Positions 31,566 to 43,189 of a stretch of 64,000 nt of DNA are shown here, piece after piece. Position numbers and translations under genes: made by a program. Each line of letters starts with the position of its first letter. Position 1 is the stretch's first letter. The notes beneath the pieces are model-generated. The model ran no database searches. It saw nothing but the letters and a program-made list of their open reading frames with translations, and had not been told where the DNA came from. The DNA is from Odontocerum albicorne (taxonomy: Eukaryota > Arthropoda > Insecta > Trichoptera > Odontoceridae): assembly GCA_949825065.1 (NCBI GenBank), contig OX463865.1, positions 20,383,115-20,447,114 of the forward strand, in the 5' to 3' direction.

Positions 31566-31935
31566 AGGTGTACATTAAGTGCACGCATTTCTACAGCAAT
31601 TATCGGTTGTTTTCTGTCTTATTCCATATCCACGTTTCTCTCGCATATATCAAAGTTGATTCTAAAATACTGTCGTGGTCTATAAATTATCTTTGAAGAT
31701 TTGAATACTGACAATTTCGAGTTTATATATATATATAAGTGCGTCATTGAATTTGTTTCCTATAGCTACACGCCGTTCGATATTCCTCCTAACTCTGAGA
31801 AAACACTTCCGAAATACTCGTGGCGAAATTCTCCAACTTACACTTATATTTCATCATTCCCCCATATATCGCATTTACTTTAGTTTCCACACTCTTCTAT
31901 CACCACGACTCTGGAATAATTCAATGCAACCGTGG
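31566..31935 (-). pseudogene. RTE-like LINE fragment in opposite orientation
   Basis: Reverse complement of the reverse-transcriptase segment also seen at 1100-1340 and 63262-63480 (TCCTATNGCTACACGCCGTTC). It abuts the plus-strand fragment at 31565, tail to tail. Confidence 0.65.
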
Positions 31936-32027
31936 CTATAAAGTGAAATCTGCAAGTAACAGCTTTGTAGATAACATTACATAACGCAATGCACAACACT
32001 CACTGCAAATAAGATGCAACCAGGTAA

Positions 32028-32820
32028 ACAATGCATTATGCAGATTATTCTGCGCTGTCACTGAGCGGAATTATATGGAGGCGTCGTCAACAGCATGCTT
32101 TCTTTCATTTACTTTATCAAAGTTATGGAACTCCATATTGGAATATTGAACAATAAATTACTTTGTTATTCCAGAAATTACATTAATTATATTTATTATT
32201 GTTTTATAAATAAATATAGGTTTATTGATATCAAAATACAATAGCATGTACATATCACATATAAATACATTACAAAATCCCGCATATATCTCAAGATAAA
32301 TAGCAGGAAAAACGTTCAAAAGAGAAGCTATCAAAAGGTCTAGACTATCAATACGTCGAGCCCGGCCGCAAGGACATGAGATGTTTTTCAACTTACACCC
32401 TTATAAAGACCACTTGTCACAAAAATTATGAACATGTACATGAATCGTATGCACTTAATATATCAGAAAGCAGTACGCACATGCATACCATCTACCACGC
32501 ATAAAATACAAAGTTGAAACAGGTCAAGGCTCAGGTAATCAAAGGTTCTAACATACAAAAAAAAACAATACAATAAAATAACAAAAATATACATAAATGC
32601 ACATCAACATATTTCCAAAGAACTTGAACATTTTTAAAGAAACAAAGTCAACGAAAAGAATGAAAAAAAAATCAACGAGAGTCACGCCACGGCGTCGGAT
32701 TTATGGTTCAAACAAACAAAAACGTTATCTGAGAGAACTTTTCTTCAAAGTTAAACAATGCATTATGCAGATTATTCTGCGCTGTCACTGAGTGGAATTA
32801 TATGGAGGCGTCGTCAAATG
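32028..32820. repeat. 66-bp direct repeat flanking LINE 3'-UTR repeat Y
   Basis: 32030-32093 and 32755-32818 are almost identical (AACAATGCATTATGCAGATT...ATGGAGGCGTCGTCAA). Between them lies repeat Y on the minus strand (32200-32400: AGCTATCAAAAGGTC, GTCGAGCCCGGCCGC) and unassigned AT-rich DNA. Confidence 0.7.
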
Positions 32821-32884
32821 ACACTAAATATGTCCGAGACTGCAGTATAGTCATTACCCGATTGATGTAATTAATCTCCAAGTC

Positions 32885-33020
32885 GTCGTTCCTGAACCTC
32901 GTAGTTGAGGATCGCATCACCATTTTAATGTCAATTCAGTTGTAAAGCGAATTTGTTATTTAAGCGAGTGAGCCGTTGCACACTAGCAAACACACCGCTG
33001 TACTGGATGTGAGATGATCG
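32885..33020 (+). repeat. Interspersed SINE-like repeat C, copy 3
   Basis: GTCGTCGTTCCTGAACCTCG, TCAATTCAGTTGTAAAGCGA and GAGATGATCGGAGCACACCA, in the same order as copy 1. Confidence 0.65.
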
Positions 33021-33392
33021 GAGCACACCAGCATATATTTTTTCCTATTATTTTTAAAAGAATATACATACGCACGGAAATCCAATGCGTTATCGCGCGG
33101 CCATATACCTCATAATCCCCATGACAGTAAAGGACGACGTAAAAAAAGAACAGCGGTGACCTGGGAAGGCCAATAGACAATCTCTGTTTGAGCGTAGCGC
33201 TAGTCCGTAATCGGAAATATGCTGAAAGTTTTCTGCGAGATAAGAGAATATATATGATAAATATTATACGAGTATAACCGGGCATGAAGACATCCTCTAT
33301 TCTATTCTATATTCCAACTTATGTTACAGACTCAATTCGATAGCTAAGCGCCCGATGACGTACGGTTAAGAAATAATAAATAAATTGGGTGA
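33021..33392. other. Unassigned spacer
   Basis: A 100-codon minus frame (32983-33285) overlaps repeat C and shows no motif; not called. Confidence 0.35.
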
Positions 33393-33872
33393 TGTATCGG
33401 ACGTATGCGTCAAGATAAAACATATAATGTATTAGTTTTCTTGTTTGTTTGATGTATAAATTCGTAGTCATATTTTGATGTTATTTGGTGTTTTGTATGT
33501 AAAATGTATGTTTGTTGGGGTCCGTAATGTGCGCGGCCATCGCGAGACTGTATCGAAAGTCGGCCGGCCTCTGCATGCGCAAAACTGGCGAAAATTGTTA
33601 TATTTCGCGAATTATGTTTGAGTGCACCGGCGAAAACAGACGCGTGCGATGAGCGATCGGCCGCAAGTAAGAAGCGCTAAACGCCAAAAATAAACATTCT
33701 CAGTTCAGTCTGCCTACTGCCTTTTACTTGCGACCATCTACTTACTACCTGCCTAAGAGGAACCTTTTCTATCTTTCACTGATCTACGACTTTTCACCGT
33801 GAGCTGAATTTTCCGAGCATCAAGCAGAAGCCATCCATCTATTGTTACAGTTCTTTGTACCAGTGGCGTACA
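33393..33872 (+). mobile_element. Solo LTR, family L, copy C
   Basis: 480 bp, TGTATCGGACGTATGCGTCA...GGCGTACA, perfect 5-bp duplication GGTGA (33388-33392, 33873-33877). Same subfamily as D and E; no internal domain. Confidence 0.93.
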
Positions 33873-34330
33873 GGTGACACAGTGGATATATTCTCGCACC
33901 GCCTCATACTATTTTTTATATATTTGTTTTCATTCACAAATACTAGCTTAGCCTAATAACATTGGAATTATCAATTTAAAAAATTGTATTAAAAAAATAA
34001 AAGTCAAGATTTAATTTTTAACGTCCCCAGTTTAAAAATGAGTGATTTGTAACGCCCACAATCTTAAAAGAAAATTTACTTTTGCTTTTGGTAATGTGAT
34101 ATGAAATATGTCAATATCCGAAGCAGTCCCGTCCCGTTCAGAAGAGTTAAGGCCCTTCCAACAGGCACAGCGGCTGGAAGACCCGTTCTTGCATATGTTA
34201 TTGAGAACAGTTCTTGCCGGCGCAGTCTAGTGTAATTGTTAGGAACATTTAACGCTAATTTTTGTAGTAATGCTAGGCAGCTCACAGCTCCTCGAACGAG
34301 TCTCAAAGATTTATATCCAACCATTCCCAG
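33873..34330. other. AT-rich spacer with repeat scraps
   Basis: Positions 34070-34150 resemble 56540-56600 (ATATCAATATCC...AGC) and 20280-20345, parts of a dispersed repeat. No gene. Confidence 0.4.
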
Positions 34331-34800
34331 CAGAAATAATAATAATAAAAGGACAATTTATATAGTGCCGTTTAGAAAGGGGCTCGAACTCATAATTTGA
34401 ACCCGCTATTATTGACAAACTTGAAATATTACAAAATAAATATATATAAGTTGAGTATAAAGGTAGAAAGATAGTGGCTGCAGTCATTAGGTAAGGTACT
34501 GCACATCTGCATTTGTTTAGAAAAAATATATTTGGTAAGAAAACCGCCGAAAACTTACCAAGGGAAGACGAACTACAAAGAAACCTTTGCAGATCTTCCG
34601 ATATTGGCTTCAGATTTAGTGTAGTGTATTGTGTAGTGTTCATATCACATCATAAATTTTGATAAGACCTCCCAAAAGAAATTGTCTTTAAGTGATCCTT
34701 AAAGCTACACACGCCACCCATATCTACACTACTAGGAAGCAGACCATTCGAGAAACTGGGCAGGACAAAGCTATGGATATACACAGAACTCACTAATATA
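34331..34800 (-). repeat. Dispersed repeat D, copy 2
   Basis: AATAATAATAAAAGGACAAT...GTGCCGTTTAGA, TTTGAACCCGCT, then CACGCCACCCATATCT and AGGAAGCAGACCATTC as in copy 1; about 150 bp longer in the middle. Confidence 0.65.
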
Positions 34801-35410
34801 AAGATATCGCATATATTTTGTCTGAAACTTCACCACCATAAGTGAGTTGTGTGTCTCCAGCGGGCTCCAAATGCAAACTATGAGAAAAATTCTCCTCAAG
34901 TATTTTTCCATATGAATAAAAAATCATTTAAGCCCACATCGTGTAACGGGAGAAATCCGTATGATGAGGAGAGAAGAAGAAAAAAAAGATACAGTCAGTT
35001 ACTACTGTTGTTGGCATCATGCGCCCAACATACCATACACGTACTATGGAGATATCTCGTGGGAACAGCCCCGCCCCGCCCCACCGCGCTTCCGGCAAGT
35101 GTGCACTATTGCGCTGCACTGTCGTGTACTGTACATTATTTCACTTTCTAGTATTTATTAAGATTTGTTCTGCTGCATTATTTCCTCTTTGTGTGACTGC
35201 AGAGATTCGATACACTTGAACAGTGAAAAAACAAGGACTTATATCAGAGCCGAGACATGGGTAGGGCGACTGAGCCACTTGCCTCAAGCGCTATAGTTGA
35301 AGGGCGCTAAAATCGACAGACGAAAAAGGAAAATAGCGGAAAATAAATATATATAAAAATATATCTAGTTTTAAACACGACAGATTATCAGAGATAGATA
35401 TTATCTCTAT
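34801..35410. other. Unassigned, GC-rich patch at 35030-35110
   Basis: Overlapping frames of 60-100 codons on both strands around a CCCCGCCCCGCCCCACCGCG patch; no motif recognised. Confidence 0.35.
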
Positions 35411-35414
35411 TGAT

Positions 35415-35645
35415 CAGCCAATAATAAATAAATATAGGTATAGTGATAACAACATACACACAGTATGTACATATATAATATAAATACATTTCAAGATAAA
35501 TAGCATAAAAGAGAAGCTATCAAAAGGTCTTGGCTCATCTAATAACACCCCCTCCGGCCAAGATACACTCCACCAATATAGGGCGAGCCCGGCCGCGAGG
35601 GCATCAGATGTTTTTCAGTCTTTTACATGTAGACTAACAAAAAAC
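35415..35645 (-). repeat. LINE 3'-UTR repeat Y, copy 3
   Basis: Matches 32210-32400 (AATATAGGT, AGAAGCTATCAAAAGGTC, GCGAGCCCGGCCGCG, CATCAGATGTTTTTCA). Confidence 0.7.
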
Positions 35646-35786
35646 AACAGAAAATTAATAAATAGCAGAATTTTTTTAAAAAGTAAACCCACAAATACCA
35701 CCATAGATTAACTCAAATAAAAATATATACTCGTACGTATATAGCAACATAGTGTATACACATGTATGTTATAAATATATATTATT

Positions 35787-35898
35787 TATAGTTAAAGCAT
35801 TAACATTGTGGAGGCTAAAAGACATTGTAATTTGTTTTATCAAACACTGTTTATTCCACTTTATGTGGAATAAACAGTGTTTAATAAAACAAATTACA
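35787..35898. mobile_element. Palindromic element F, short-loop copy
   Basis: Arms TTTATCAAACACTGTTTATT / AATAAACAGTGTTTAATAAA around a TTTAT loop, with the asymmetric TTAAAGCATTAACATTGTGG tail on the left. Confidence 0.8.
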
Positions 35899-36109
35899 GC
35901 ATATAAATAAATATACATTAGAAATCAGTAATAGTAAAAGTCAAGAGTTGGAGCCCCCTTGACTAGAATTTGGTCTCTATACGGCGTTATATGATATAAA
36001 TTGCCCTTTCTTATTATTATGAATAAAATCAATTTCCTAAACACTTATTATTAATGGTGTTGCCGCCCTGAAAGGTCAAAAAATAAAATTATAAATGTTA
36101 ATTATTTTC

Positions 36110-36130
36110 ATTTTCATTCGTTAATTTATT
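36110..36130. repeat. Left remnant of the 39-bp array split by a mariner
   Basis: CATTCGTTAATTTAT is the same phase of the unit that resumes after the mariner at 37375. Confidence 0.6.
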
Positions 36131-37374
36131 CTAGGTTAGTCGAAAAGTTTTGAAAGCGGAAATGAAAATACATTTTTTTTGGGGGGAAATCACTTTTATT
36201 GCTCAGTATAGTCTCCCATAAGATCAATACACTTGGTCCAACGATCTTCCAACTTTGTTGTCCCATCACGGAAGTGACTTTCTGGAAGGCCTGCAAAATA
36301 CTCCTCTACGACGGCTATAACCTCTTCCTTTGATGAAAAATGCTTTCCACGAAGGAATTTTTTGAGGTGTGAGAACAGACAGAAGTCAGAGGGAGCTAAA
36401 TCTGGCGAATAGGGTGGATGCTGCAACAATTCGTAACCCAATTCACTGATTTTCGCGATGGTTTTTTGAGCTGTGTGAGCAGGTGCATTTTCTTGATGAA
36501 AAATGATTTTTTTCTTCTGCGGGTCTTTTTGCACAATTTTTTTCATCCAACTGATCCAAAAGGTCACAATTATAATCAGAGTTGATTGTCTTACCAGTTT
36601 GGAGATAATCTATCAATAAAATTCCTTTTGCATCCCAAAAAACTGCCAAAGTGCCTGGTTTACACCACTCCTTAGCCTCTTGTTTTGATTCAGGATCATG
36701 GTGGTAGACCCAAGTCTCATCCATAGTGATTAATCGACGCAGAAAATCCTTTTTATCCTTTCGAAATTGCTCCAAATGTTGCTCAGAAAAACGCATTCGA
36801 ACGTGTTTTTGTTGCATTGTTAGCAAATGCGGCACCCATTGTGCACACAGTTTTTTGAAACCCAAAACTTCAGCCAAAATATGCCATGTTGTTCCATGTG
36901 AGATGCCTATGGTGTCAGCTATCACATCCTCAGTCGATCGATGATCTTCCAAAACCATATCCTGTATTTTCGCTATGATTTTTGGTGTTGATGCACTTTT
37001 TGGACGTCCTGAGCGTGGATCGTCTTCAACGCTTGTACGGCCACGCTTAAACTCCAAAACCCATCGGTGAACGGTTGGAAATGAAGGAGAAGACTCCTTT
37101 AATACTTTCACCAGCTTTGCATGGATCTCAGTAGCCGATAAACCTTCCAAAACAAAGAATTTAATCACTGCACGATATTCGGATTTTTCCATTGTTAAAA
37201 AATACACTGACACGTCAACTTCAAATGGCTTGTAAACAAAGAATGAATTAACAGATCGAAATGAAATTTTATGTACGTTCTTATGAAAGATGAAATATTA
37301 AAATGGCGTAGAAATGGCGTTGGTTTTTCTACTGCTCCATAGATGTCGATTTCAAAACTTTTTGTCTAACCTAG
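36131..37374 (-). mobile_element. mariner element, 1244 bp
   Basis: Inverted ends CTAGGTTAGTCGAAAAGTTT / CTAGGTTAGACAAAAAGTTT. TA follows the right end (37375-37376). Inserted into the 39-bp repeat present on both sides. Confidence 0.9.
36196..37192 (-). pseudogene. mariner transposase with +1 frameshift and second catalytic Asp to Glu
   Basis: Start ATG at 37192 (MEKSEYRAVIKFFVLEGL). HTH region SSPSFPTVHRWVLEFKRG, GRPKS linker and WVPHLL motif are intact; first catalytic site TMDETWVYHHD is intact. The frame shifts by one base in an A7 run (T7 at 36537-36543) just after LLDQLDEK, then continues VQKDPQKKKIIFHQENAPAH. The second catalytic site is Glu (GAA at 36490-36492) where mariners have Asp (HQDNAPAH). 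The third, in PPYSPDLAPSDFCLF, is normal. About 332 codons in total once the shift is allowed for. Confidence 0.9.
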
Positions 37375-37525
37375 TATAATATTATAGGGTAAAATTGCCC
37401 ATTCGTTAATTTATATAATATTATAGGGTAAAATGGCCCATTCGTTAATTTATATAATATTATAGGGTAAAATGGCCCATTCGTTGATTTCTATAACATT
37501 ATAGGGTAAAATGGCCCATATTTTC
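37375..37525. repeat. 39-bp tandem repeat, about four copies
   Basis: TATAATATTATAGGGTAAAA plus TGGCCCATTCGTTAATTTA; the last unit diverges. Confidence 0.9.
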
Positions 37526-37659
37526 CTTTTTTTAATACAGTGGTGGGTGGTGATTCGATTAAGAAATTTAAAAAAATCCCATTAGAAAACGAGAGGAAAA
37601 GACTACTATAGTTTTATCCGATCCCGAATTTTTTTAGAAAAAAATATCATCTTATTGTG

Positions 37660-38210
37660 GATGTGCCTCATATGTTCCCATACAAACCATCACGCCATCT
37701 CCCTGTCGGGGTAGGCATAGAGAACAGAACACCGTATCTTGCAGCTTCTACTATAATATTTATCTGACTTTCTACATGTTCTTCTTTCAGAATACTATCA
37801 CTCACTTGATTCAACCATTCATCCTTTAGTATTCCTCTAACACGCCTTCCACTCACATTTGCACAATATATATGTTATGTTATTATTTTTTTATTCATTC
37901 GTTCCACATGCCCAAACCATATCTACGTAATATTCTTCAAATGACAACACACCAGCCTTAAGTTCACATTCATCCCTTATCATATCGTTCCGTATTCTGT
38001 CATAAATTGTCACTCCGTGTAGTTTTCTCAATGCACGCATTACTACAGCATTTATTAAGCTCCTCTCAGTCTTTTCCGACGTCCACGTTTCACTTCAATA
38101 CATCAAAGTTAACACCAAATCCTATTGTGCATAAATACTACCACTTTAGCAGATTTTGATATTGTCCGGTTCGAGAATATACTTATATGTTCTTCCGGGT
38201 ACCAAAATAT
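37660..38210 (-). pseudogene. RTE-like LINE end
   Basis: The minus frame at 37668-37856 reads GRRVRGILKDEWLNQVSDSI, with the 3' segment FSMPTPTGRWRDGL. Farther up are the FGHVERMN-type and CVRVDG-upstream scraps shared with 1000-1300. Many stops. Confidence 0.75.
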
Positions 38211-38489
38211 CTGATCCTGGCCCTGACTGGTATACTGCCGTTGTAAGCGATTAAGCAAATAACAAGTCAAACAAGCATGGTATTATATATAACTAAAAGT
38301 GAGATAAACGGATATATGTCACATGATTTAATTTAAAAAATGTTGATGAAATGTTTGCTGTCTGTTTCTACAGATTAGTCCCTGCCTTAACCCAGCAGTA
38401 TTTGCCTTATTTATTCTTCTATTCAATGCCAAAGCTGGAAAAAATATGCACGAGCAGAAACATCACCATCACGACTAAACTATAGTACA

Positions 38490-38890
38490 CCTGAATGTCG
38501 CAGTCTTGTTGGTTTACCTTATTACGAATTACTAAAAGTAAATCATTCAATATATTTCTTATATCTTAATTTTAAGAAGTCTTTTCAGCTTCTTTGACCA
38601 TATAATAAGGCAATGTCCCAACTATAATAGTTGCAGTAAGGTGTCTCAACAACTGCAGTACACATAATACTTGTTTCTTCATTGACAGACCTAAAGGCAA
38701 TACACTCTATGGCGATGGTCTCTCCAGCGCCATCCTCTGCTTTCTGTCTGCACACGTTGCCTGATAATACTGTATCCTCAGGTATCCGAATGCCACAGTC
38801 TTGTCGGTTCACCTTATTGCGAATTACTCTAATTGCTGATATAACAGTCACTTCCGCTCTCGTGTGGCGTCTGCGCTTCTTGTCCAAAAT
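38490..38890 (-). other. Unidentified 100-codon ORF, part of a composite repeat
   Basis: The minus frame at 38585-38887 starts MDKKRRRHTRAEVTVISAIR and contains CGIRIPEDTVLSGNVCRQK and CTAVVETPYCNYYSW. A second copy begins at 63945 on the plus strand and runs off the window. 38490-38535 holds a partial third copy (CGCAGTCTTGTTGG...TTACGAATTACT). In both main copies it is head-to-head with an RTE fragment about 150 bases away, so it belongs to a repeated composite unit, possibly a captured exon. Function unknown. Confidence 0.45.
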
Positions 38891-38959
38891 AAATTGGTGC
38901 CATCATTTCATGTATTTTTTTATTTATTTACATGACAAGTAATTGTATTAACCTACGAG

Positions 38960-39720
38960 AGCATGTTACTGGACCAGGAAATCAAAAGGTCAAAAACCAA
39001 ATTGATAATAGACCGCAGTGACAAATTGCCACCAAATATACTCCAGTATTACCAACAGTGGAGGATGCGAGGTTGAGGTGGAAAGAAGAACTGGAATGGC
39101 GAAAAATACGATGTCAAAGCTGGAAAATATATGGAAGAGAAGAACCATCAAAAGTAAGTAAGTTAAGTCTCTTGTCTTCGCAATATTTATGTACGGAGCT
39201 GAGACGTGGACTCAGAGAGCAAGCGAGAGACGTAGAGATGCATTGTAAATGTGGCGCTGGAGAAAGATGTTACGAATTCCATGAACGGCAATGCGAAATA
39301 ATTCATTTTCGAAGAGCTGAAAATCACCGACAGATTGTGGACAAAACGATTCCTCCGATATTTTGGACACATCGCTCGTGGTTAACACTTGCCACCCTAT
39401 GATGGATAGTGAGTGACCAAGACTTACATAATAAAATAATTTTATAGCTAATTACAAAAAATAACCTAGCAGATTTTGCATAATTTTAATTTAAAACATA
39501 CATTTTTCACTGGATGCTGAGCGTCCAGCACAGTGGCTGGCGGAATTGTTTAGCACAGTAAGGCAAGTGTTAAGGAGATAGTTTGGAAAGGCTTGTGGTC
39601 ACTGGAAGCGTGTAAGAATGACACAAGAGGAAGAGTCTCAATTCGTTGGACTAAACAAGAGAGAGATGCTATAGGACTACACTTAACACCCAACTCTTCT
39701 AACCGCGGTGTGCAGAAATC
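38960..39720 (+). pseudogene. RTE-like LINE end, interrupted by a TTAA MITE
   Basis: IKRSKTKLIIDRSDKLPP, GGCEVEVERRTGMAKN-type block, then (other frames) KSLVFAIFMYGAETW, LRYFGHIAR and, after the MITE, GDSLERLVVTGS. It is the reverse transcriptase thumb to C-terminus in shifted frames. Related to 63560-63870. Confidence 0.8.
39382..39573. mobile_element. TTAA MITE, family P2 copy b
   Basis: 192 bp; TTAACACTTGCCACCCTAT...CAGTAAGGCAAGTGTTAA. Removal restores the RTE reading HIARG / GDSLERL around one TTAA. Confidence 0.9.
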
Positions 39721-39804
39721 GATTGAGAGGAATCGTCAACGACTATCATGGGAGTCAGGACACTCATTATATCATGGGAGTCATGACACGCATTCTTGAG
39801 CTGC

Positions 39805-40560
39805 ATAACAGGACTATGATATTTCTATTGATTCCAGTTTCAAACATACATACCATTACGCCATCTCCTTTCCGGAGTAGACAGAGAGGGCAGAGCGTCA
39901 GACGTTCCTATCTCGACACACATCCTTAGCCTCTTTTACATCCATACACTTTCTCATACAACTCCTACGAGTTTCCTGACTTCCACGTTTCATTCTGTCA
40001 AAACATAATTCACTTGATGTAGTCATAATTTCCTTGATTTTCCTCTCACACGCCTTCCACTTACATTTGCGCCATATACTCTTATATTTGTTTCGTTAAT
40101 CTTTCTTCTGTCATTCGTTCTAGATACCCAAACCATTTCAGCGTGCTCTTCTTCATCTTACTCGACACATCAGCCATAATTTCACATTCACCCCTAATCA
40201 CTTCATTCCGTATTGTGTCAAACATTATGTATTCTTCTCAATGCACGCATTTCTACAACATTTAATTCGACTTTTATCAGTCATTATCCACTTCCACGCT
40301 TCACTCCTTTACATCAAAGTTAGTACCAAAATAATATTATCTAAGTAGACTTTGATACTGTCCGGTCCAAGCATATTTTCTATTGATTCCAGTTTCAAAC
40401 ATACATACCATCACGCCATCTCCTTGCTGGAGTAGGCAAAGAGGACAGAGCGTCAGACGTTCCTATCTCGACACACATCCTAAGCCTCTTTTACATCCTA
40501 CTTCTTATAGTAAATGATCATTTCTTTGACTTTTTACGTTTCCTTCTAATATAATATCAT
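39805..40560 (-). pseudogene. Two tandem RTE-like LINE ends
   Basis: Two copies of the 3' segment (TATTGATTCCAGTTTCAAAC through CATCCTNAGCCTCTTTTACA) at 39822-39952 and 40377-40500, each on the minus strand. The intervening part carries the FGYLERMTEER-type ORF end. Confidence 0.7.
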
Positions 40561-40599
40561 TCGTTGGGATCTCTGTTGCCTCTTACTCGTTTTTTTTTA

Positions 40600-41000
40600 T
40601 TTTATTTTTTTTATCCACTTTGCACGGATTTCTCCTGTTACACAAAGAGGGTCTGCTTCTAGCGTTAGCTTATTCGTTAGGAATAATATCAGCCAGGATT
40701 CGTGCCGAGACTATATCCACAGTGTCATTCAGTTGGTTCAATATCTCTATACCACGCGTGACTGAGTGTTTAGCCATGATATTCGTCCTGTAAGTTGGTA
40801 TGTAGAACAGGGGGTGATTCCTTGCACCGATATATTTATTGGGTACATATAAACTTAGTGCTTCTAGAATCGCGGGACAATTAAAGGAACCTTGGAAAAC
40901 CTTTATTAGGAATATCGCAATGGATTATAAAATACGTAGCACAAATAATAATTGACGAATTGAGTGCGATACTCGGTTTGATTTTTTTAATGTGGCTCTG
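40600..41000 (-). pseudogene. Jockey/CR1-like LINE 3' end, copy 1
   Basis: Same segment as 55680-56250 and 57070-57614: minus-strand IAIFLIKVFQG, NHPLFYIPTYRTNIMAKHSV, then the A-rich tail seen here as the T-rich 40590-40612. Confidence 0.75.
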
Positions 41001-41394
41001 CAGCTAAAGATGGACATCCCTCTTGTTAAGTATCAGGCGATGAGAGAAGCCCATTGTAGTCTGAGGCCAGTACGGCTAACGAGCAGTCACCAACCAGCAG
41101 CAGCAAGCGGGCGCCAAAGATTGCCACGGTCTGTTTACCAATAATGCCTTCACACTGGGACTCTGTCTTCTCGCCGGAGCCGCGCGCTCGGCCTCCACTA
41201 ATTTATTTTAATTTATTGAACACTTAATCATTCGACACCAGTTTCCAAAATAAAATAGCATAAATTCCAACATATGGAAAAAATATTTGGAGAGAAACGA
41301 AAATAAATTTGTACATAATTAAAAGAGACTGAATAAAGCAAATTGCCTAATTTGGGCATCGGAGCCAGGCTTGGATGCTTTTGATGTTTTTCCA
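41001..41394. other. Unassigned spacer, start of a duplicated locus
   Basis: No gene. From about 41350 (TTGGGCATCGGAGCCAG) the sequence parallels 43160 onward. Confidence 0.5.
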
Positions 41395-42310
41395 TTTATT
41401 TACATCATCTTCCGTCTCTGTCCTTTCCGCCTGGATGATATTCCATATTATGTTTGAATTATTTTCTGTCTCCATTTATTTAGATGATATTCCATGTATT
41501 TGAATTATTTTCTGTCTCAGTTTATTTGGATGATATTCCATTTATTTGAATTATTTTCTGTCTCCGTTTATTTGAATGATATTATATACATTTGAATTAT
41601 TTTATGTCGCCATTTACTTTGATATTCCATATATTTGAATTATTTTATGTATCCGTTTATTTGGATGATATTCCATATATTTGAATTAATTTACGTATCC
41701 ATTTATTTTGATGATATTCCATTTGTTTTAATTATTTTATATCTCCGTTTATTTGGATGATATTCCATATATTTTAATTATTTTATATCTCCGTTTATTT
41801 GGATGATATTTCATATATTTGAATTCATTAACGTATCCATTTATTTTGATGATATTCCATATATTTGAATTAATTTACGCATCCATTTATTTTGATGATA
41901 TTCCATATATTTGAATTATTTTATGTATCCATTTATTTTGATGATATTCTATATATTTGAATTAATTTACGAATCCGTTTATTTTGATGATATTCCATAT
42001 ATTTGAATTATTTTATGTATCCATTTATTTTGATGATATTCTATATATTTGAATTAATTTACGAATCTGTTTATTTTGATGATATTCCATATATTTGAAT
42101 TATTTTATGTATCCATTTATTTTGATGATATTCTATATATTTGAATTAATTTACGAATCCGTTTATTTTGATGATATTCCATATATTTGAATTATTTTAT
42201 GTATCCATTTATTTTGATGATATTCCATATATTTGAATTATTTTATGTATCTATTAATTTGGATGATATTTCATTTATTTGAATTATTTTACATCTACAT
42301 TTTATTTGAA
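41395..42310. repeat. 46-bp AT-rich satellite, about 20 copies
   Basis: Unit TTTTGATGATATTCCATATA plus TTTGAATTATTTTATGTATCCATTTA, with a higher-order pattern in the centre (alternating TTATGTATCC and TTACGAATCC units). A shorter block of the same repeat is at 43190-43400. Confidence 0.92.
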
Positions 42311-42370
42311 AGTTTTGAATCTCTATTTATATTGACGATTTTTTTTTAATTTCAGTTTAGAAGTATTATT

Positions 42371-42592
42371 ATTGTATTGTATTACACTTTCTTAGTATAC
42401 AGTACAACCTGACGAGCTTATTGCCATGTAGCAATATCTGCCTACCAACCAGAAAGATATCTAAGACACCCTAAGCAAAAACCAGACTGGAATCCTTTTT
42501 TTTTTAATCTATGTTTCAACGGAAAAAGAACCCGCAATCTCCGGGTTGGGAGACAAGCCTCTTACCTACTAGGCCACGGAGGTCGCCAAAGT
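42371..42592 (-). repeat. tRNA-derived SINE A, copy 1
   Basis: On the minus strand it starts with CCTCCGTGGCCTAGTAGGTA (A box) and has a B-box-like GCGGGTTCTTT, followed by a unique body and a tail ending GTGTAATACAATACAATA. Similar full copies at 43440-43661 and 50457-50647. Confidence 0.85.
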
Positions 42593-43160
42593 GCACATAT
42601 AAAACAAATTCATATATAAAGATACACCTCCCATAGGTTCAATACATATTATTTGTATAATTTAAGAAAATATCTCATATTAAATATTTAAGTGTTTTCA
42701 AAAAGACGTTTTCGACTATAAAATAACACATGGGCGTTGAATAACCGGTTAACCGTAGCACTAACCTGACCAAGTTGACAAGTTAAAAATGCAAGCATAA
42801 ACCCGGGTTGACAGAGCCAATTTTTGTAGTGCAAGACACACTTTATTCTTTTAACTGGATACCCCTAGGTTACCAGATTGAATCGTTGGTGCAAGTCGGC
42901 TTTAACATGTAAATTATATTTTGAAATCAGTATTTCGACGGTTGCTTGCTCGCGTATCACTTAACAAGAGCTCGCGTACCACAAGCGGTACACGTATCAT
43001 ATTTCTGAGGGCCGTTGCTCTACACGCCAACACACAAGTCCCTAGGGCGTTTAAGACTTAAAACAGACCTAACGACGTAGGTTAGTTTTTGCCTACAAGC
43101 ACTTGAGATTATGGAAATGTTACAAATATGCACAGTTTGTCCACATTGCTGACTTTGGTA
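42593..43160. other. Unassigned spacer
   Basis: No ORF over 60 codons and no recognised repeat. Confidence 0.4.
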
Positions 43161-43189
43161 TCATATTTTGGGCATCGGAGCCAGACGTT

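Noticed and set aside
31255..31935. Twin-priming inversion of a single RTE copy
   Set aside because: The inverted piece follows the 3' fragment and does not precede it, the wrong order for twin priming; two separate fragments are more likely.
32983..33285. 100-codon minus ORF
   Set aside because: Overlaps dispersed repeat C and carries no recognisable motif.
42520..42592. tRNA gene on the minus strand
   Set aside because: Same tRNA-like head occurs three times, each followed by the same body and tail, so it is SINE A.
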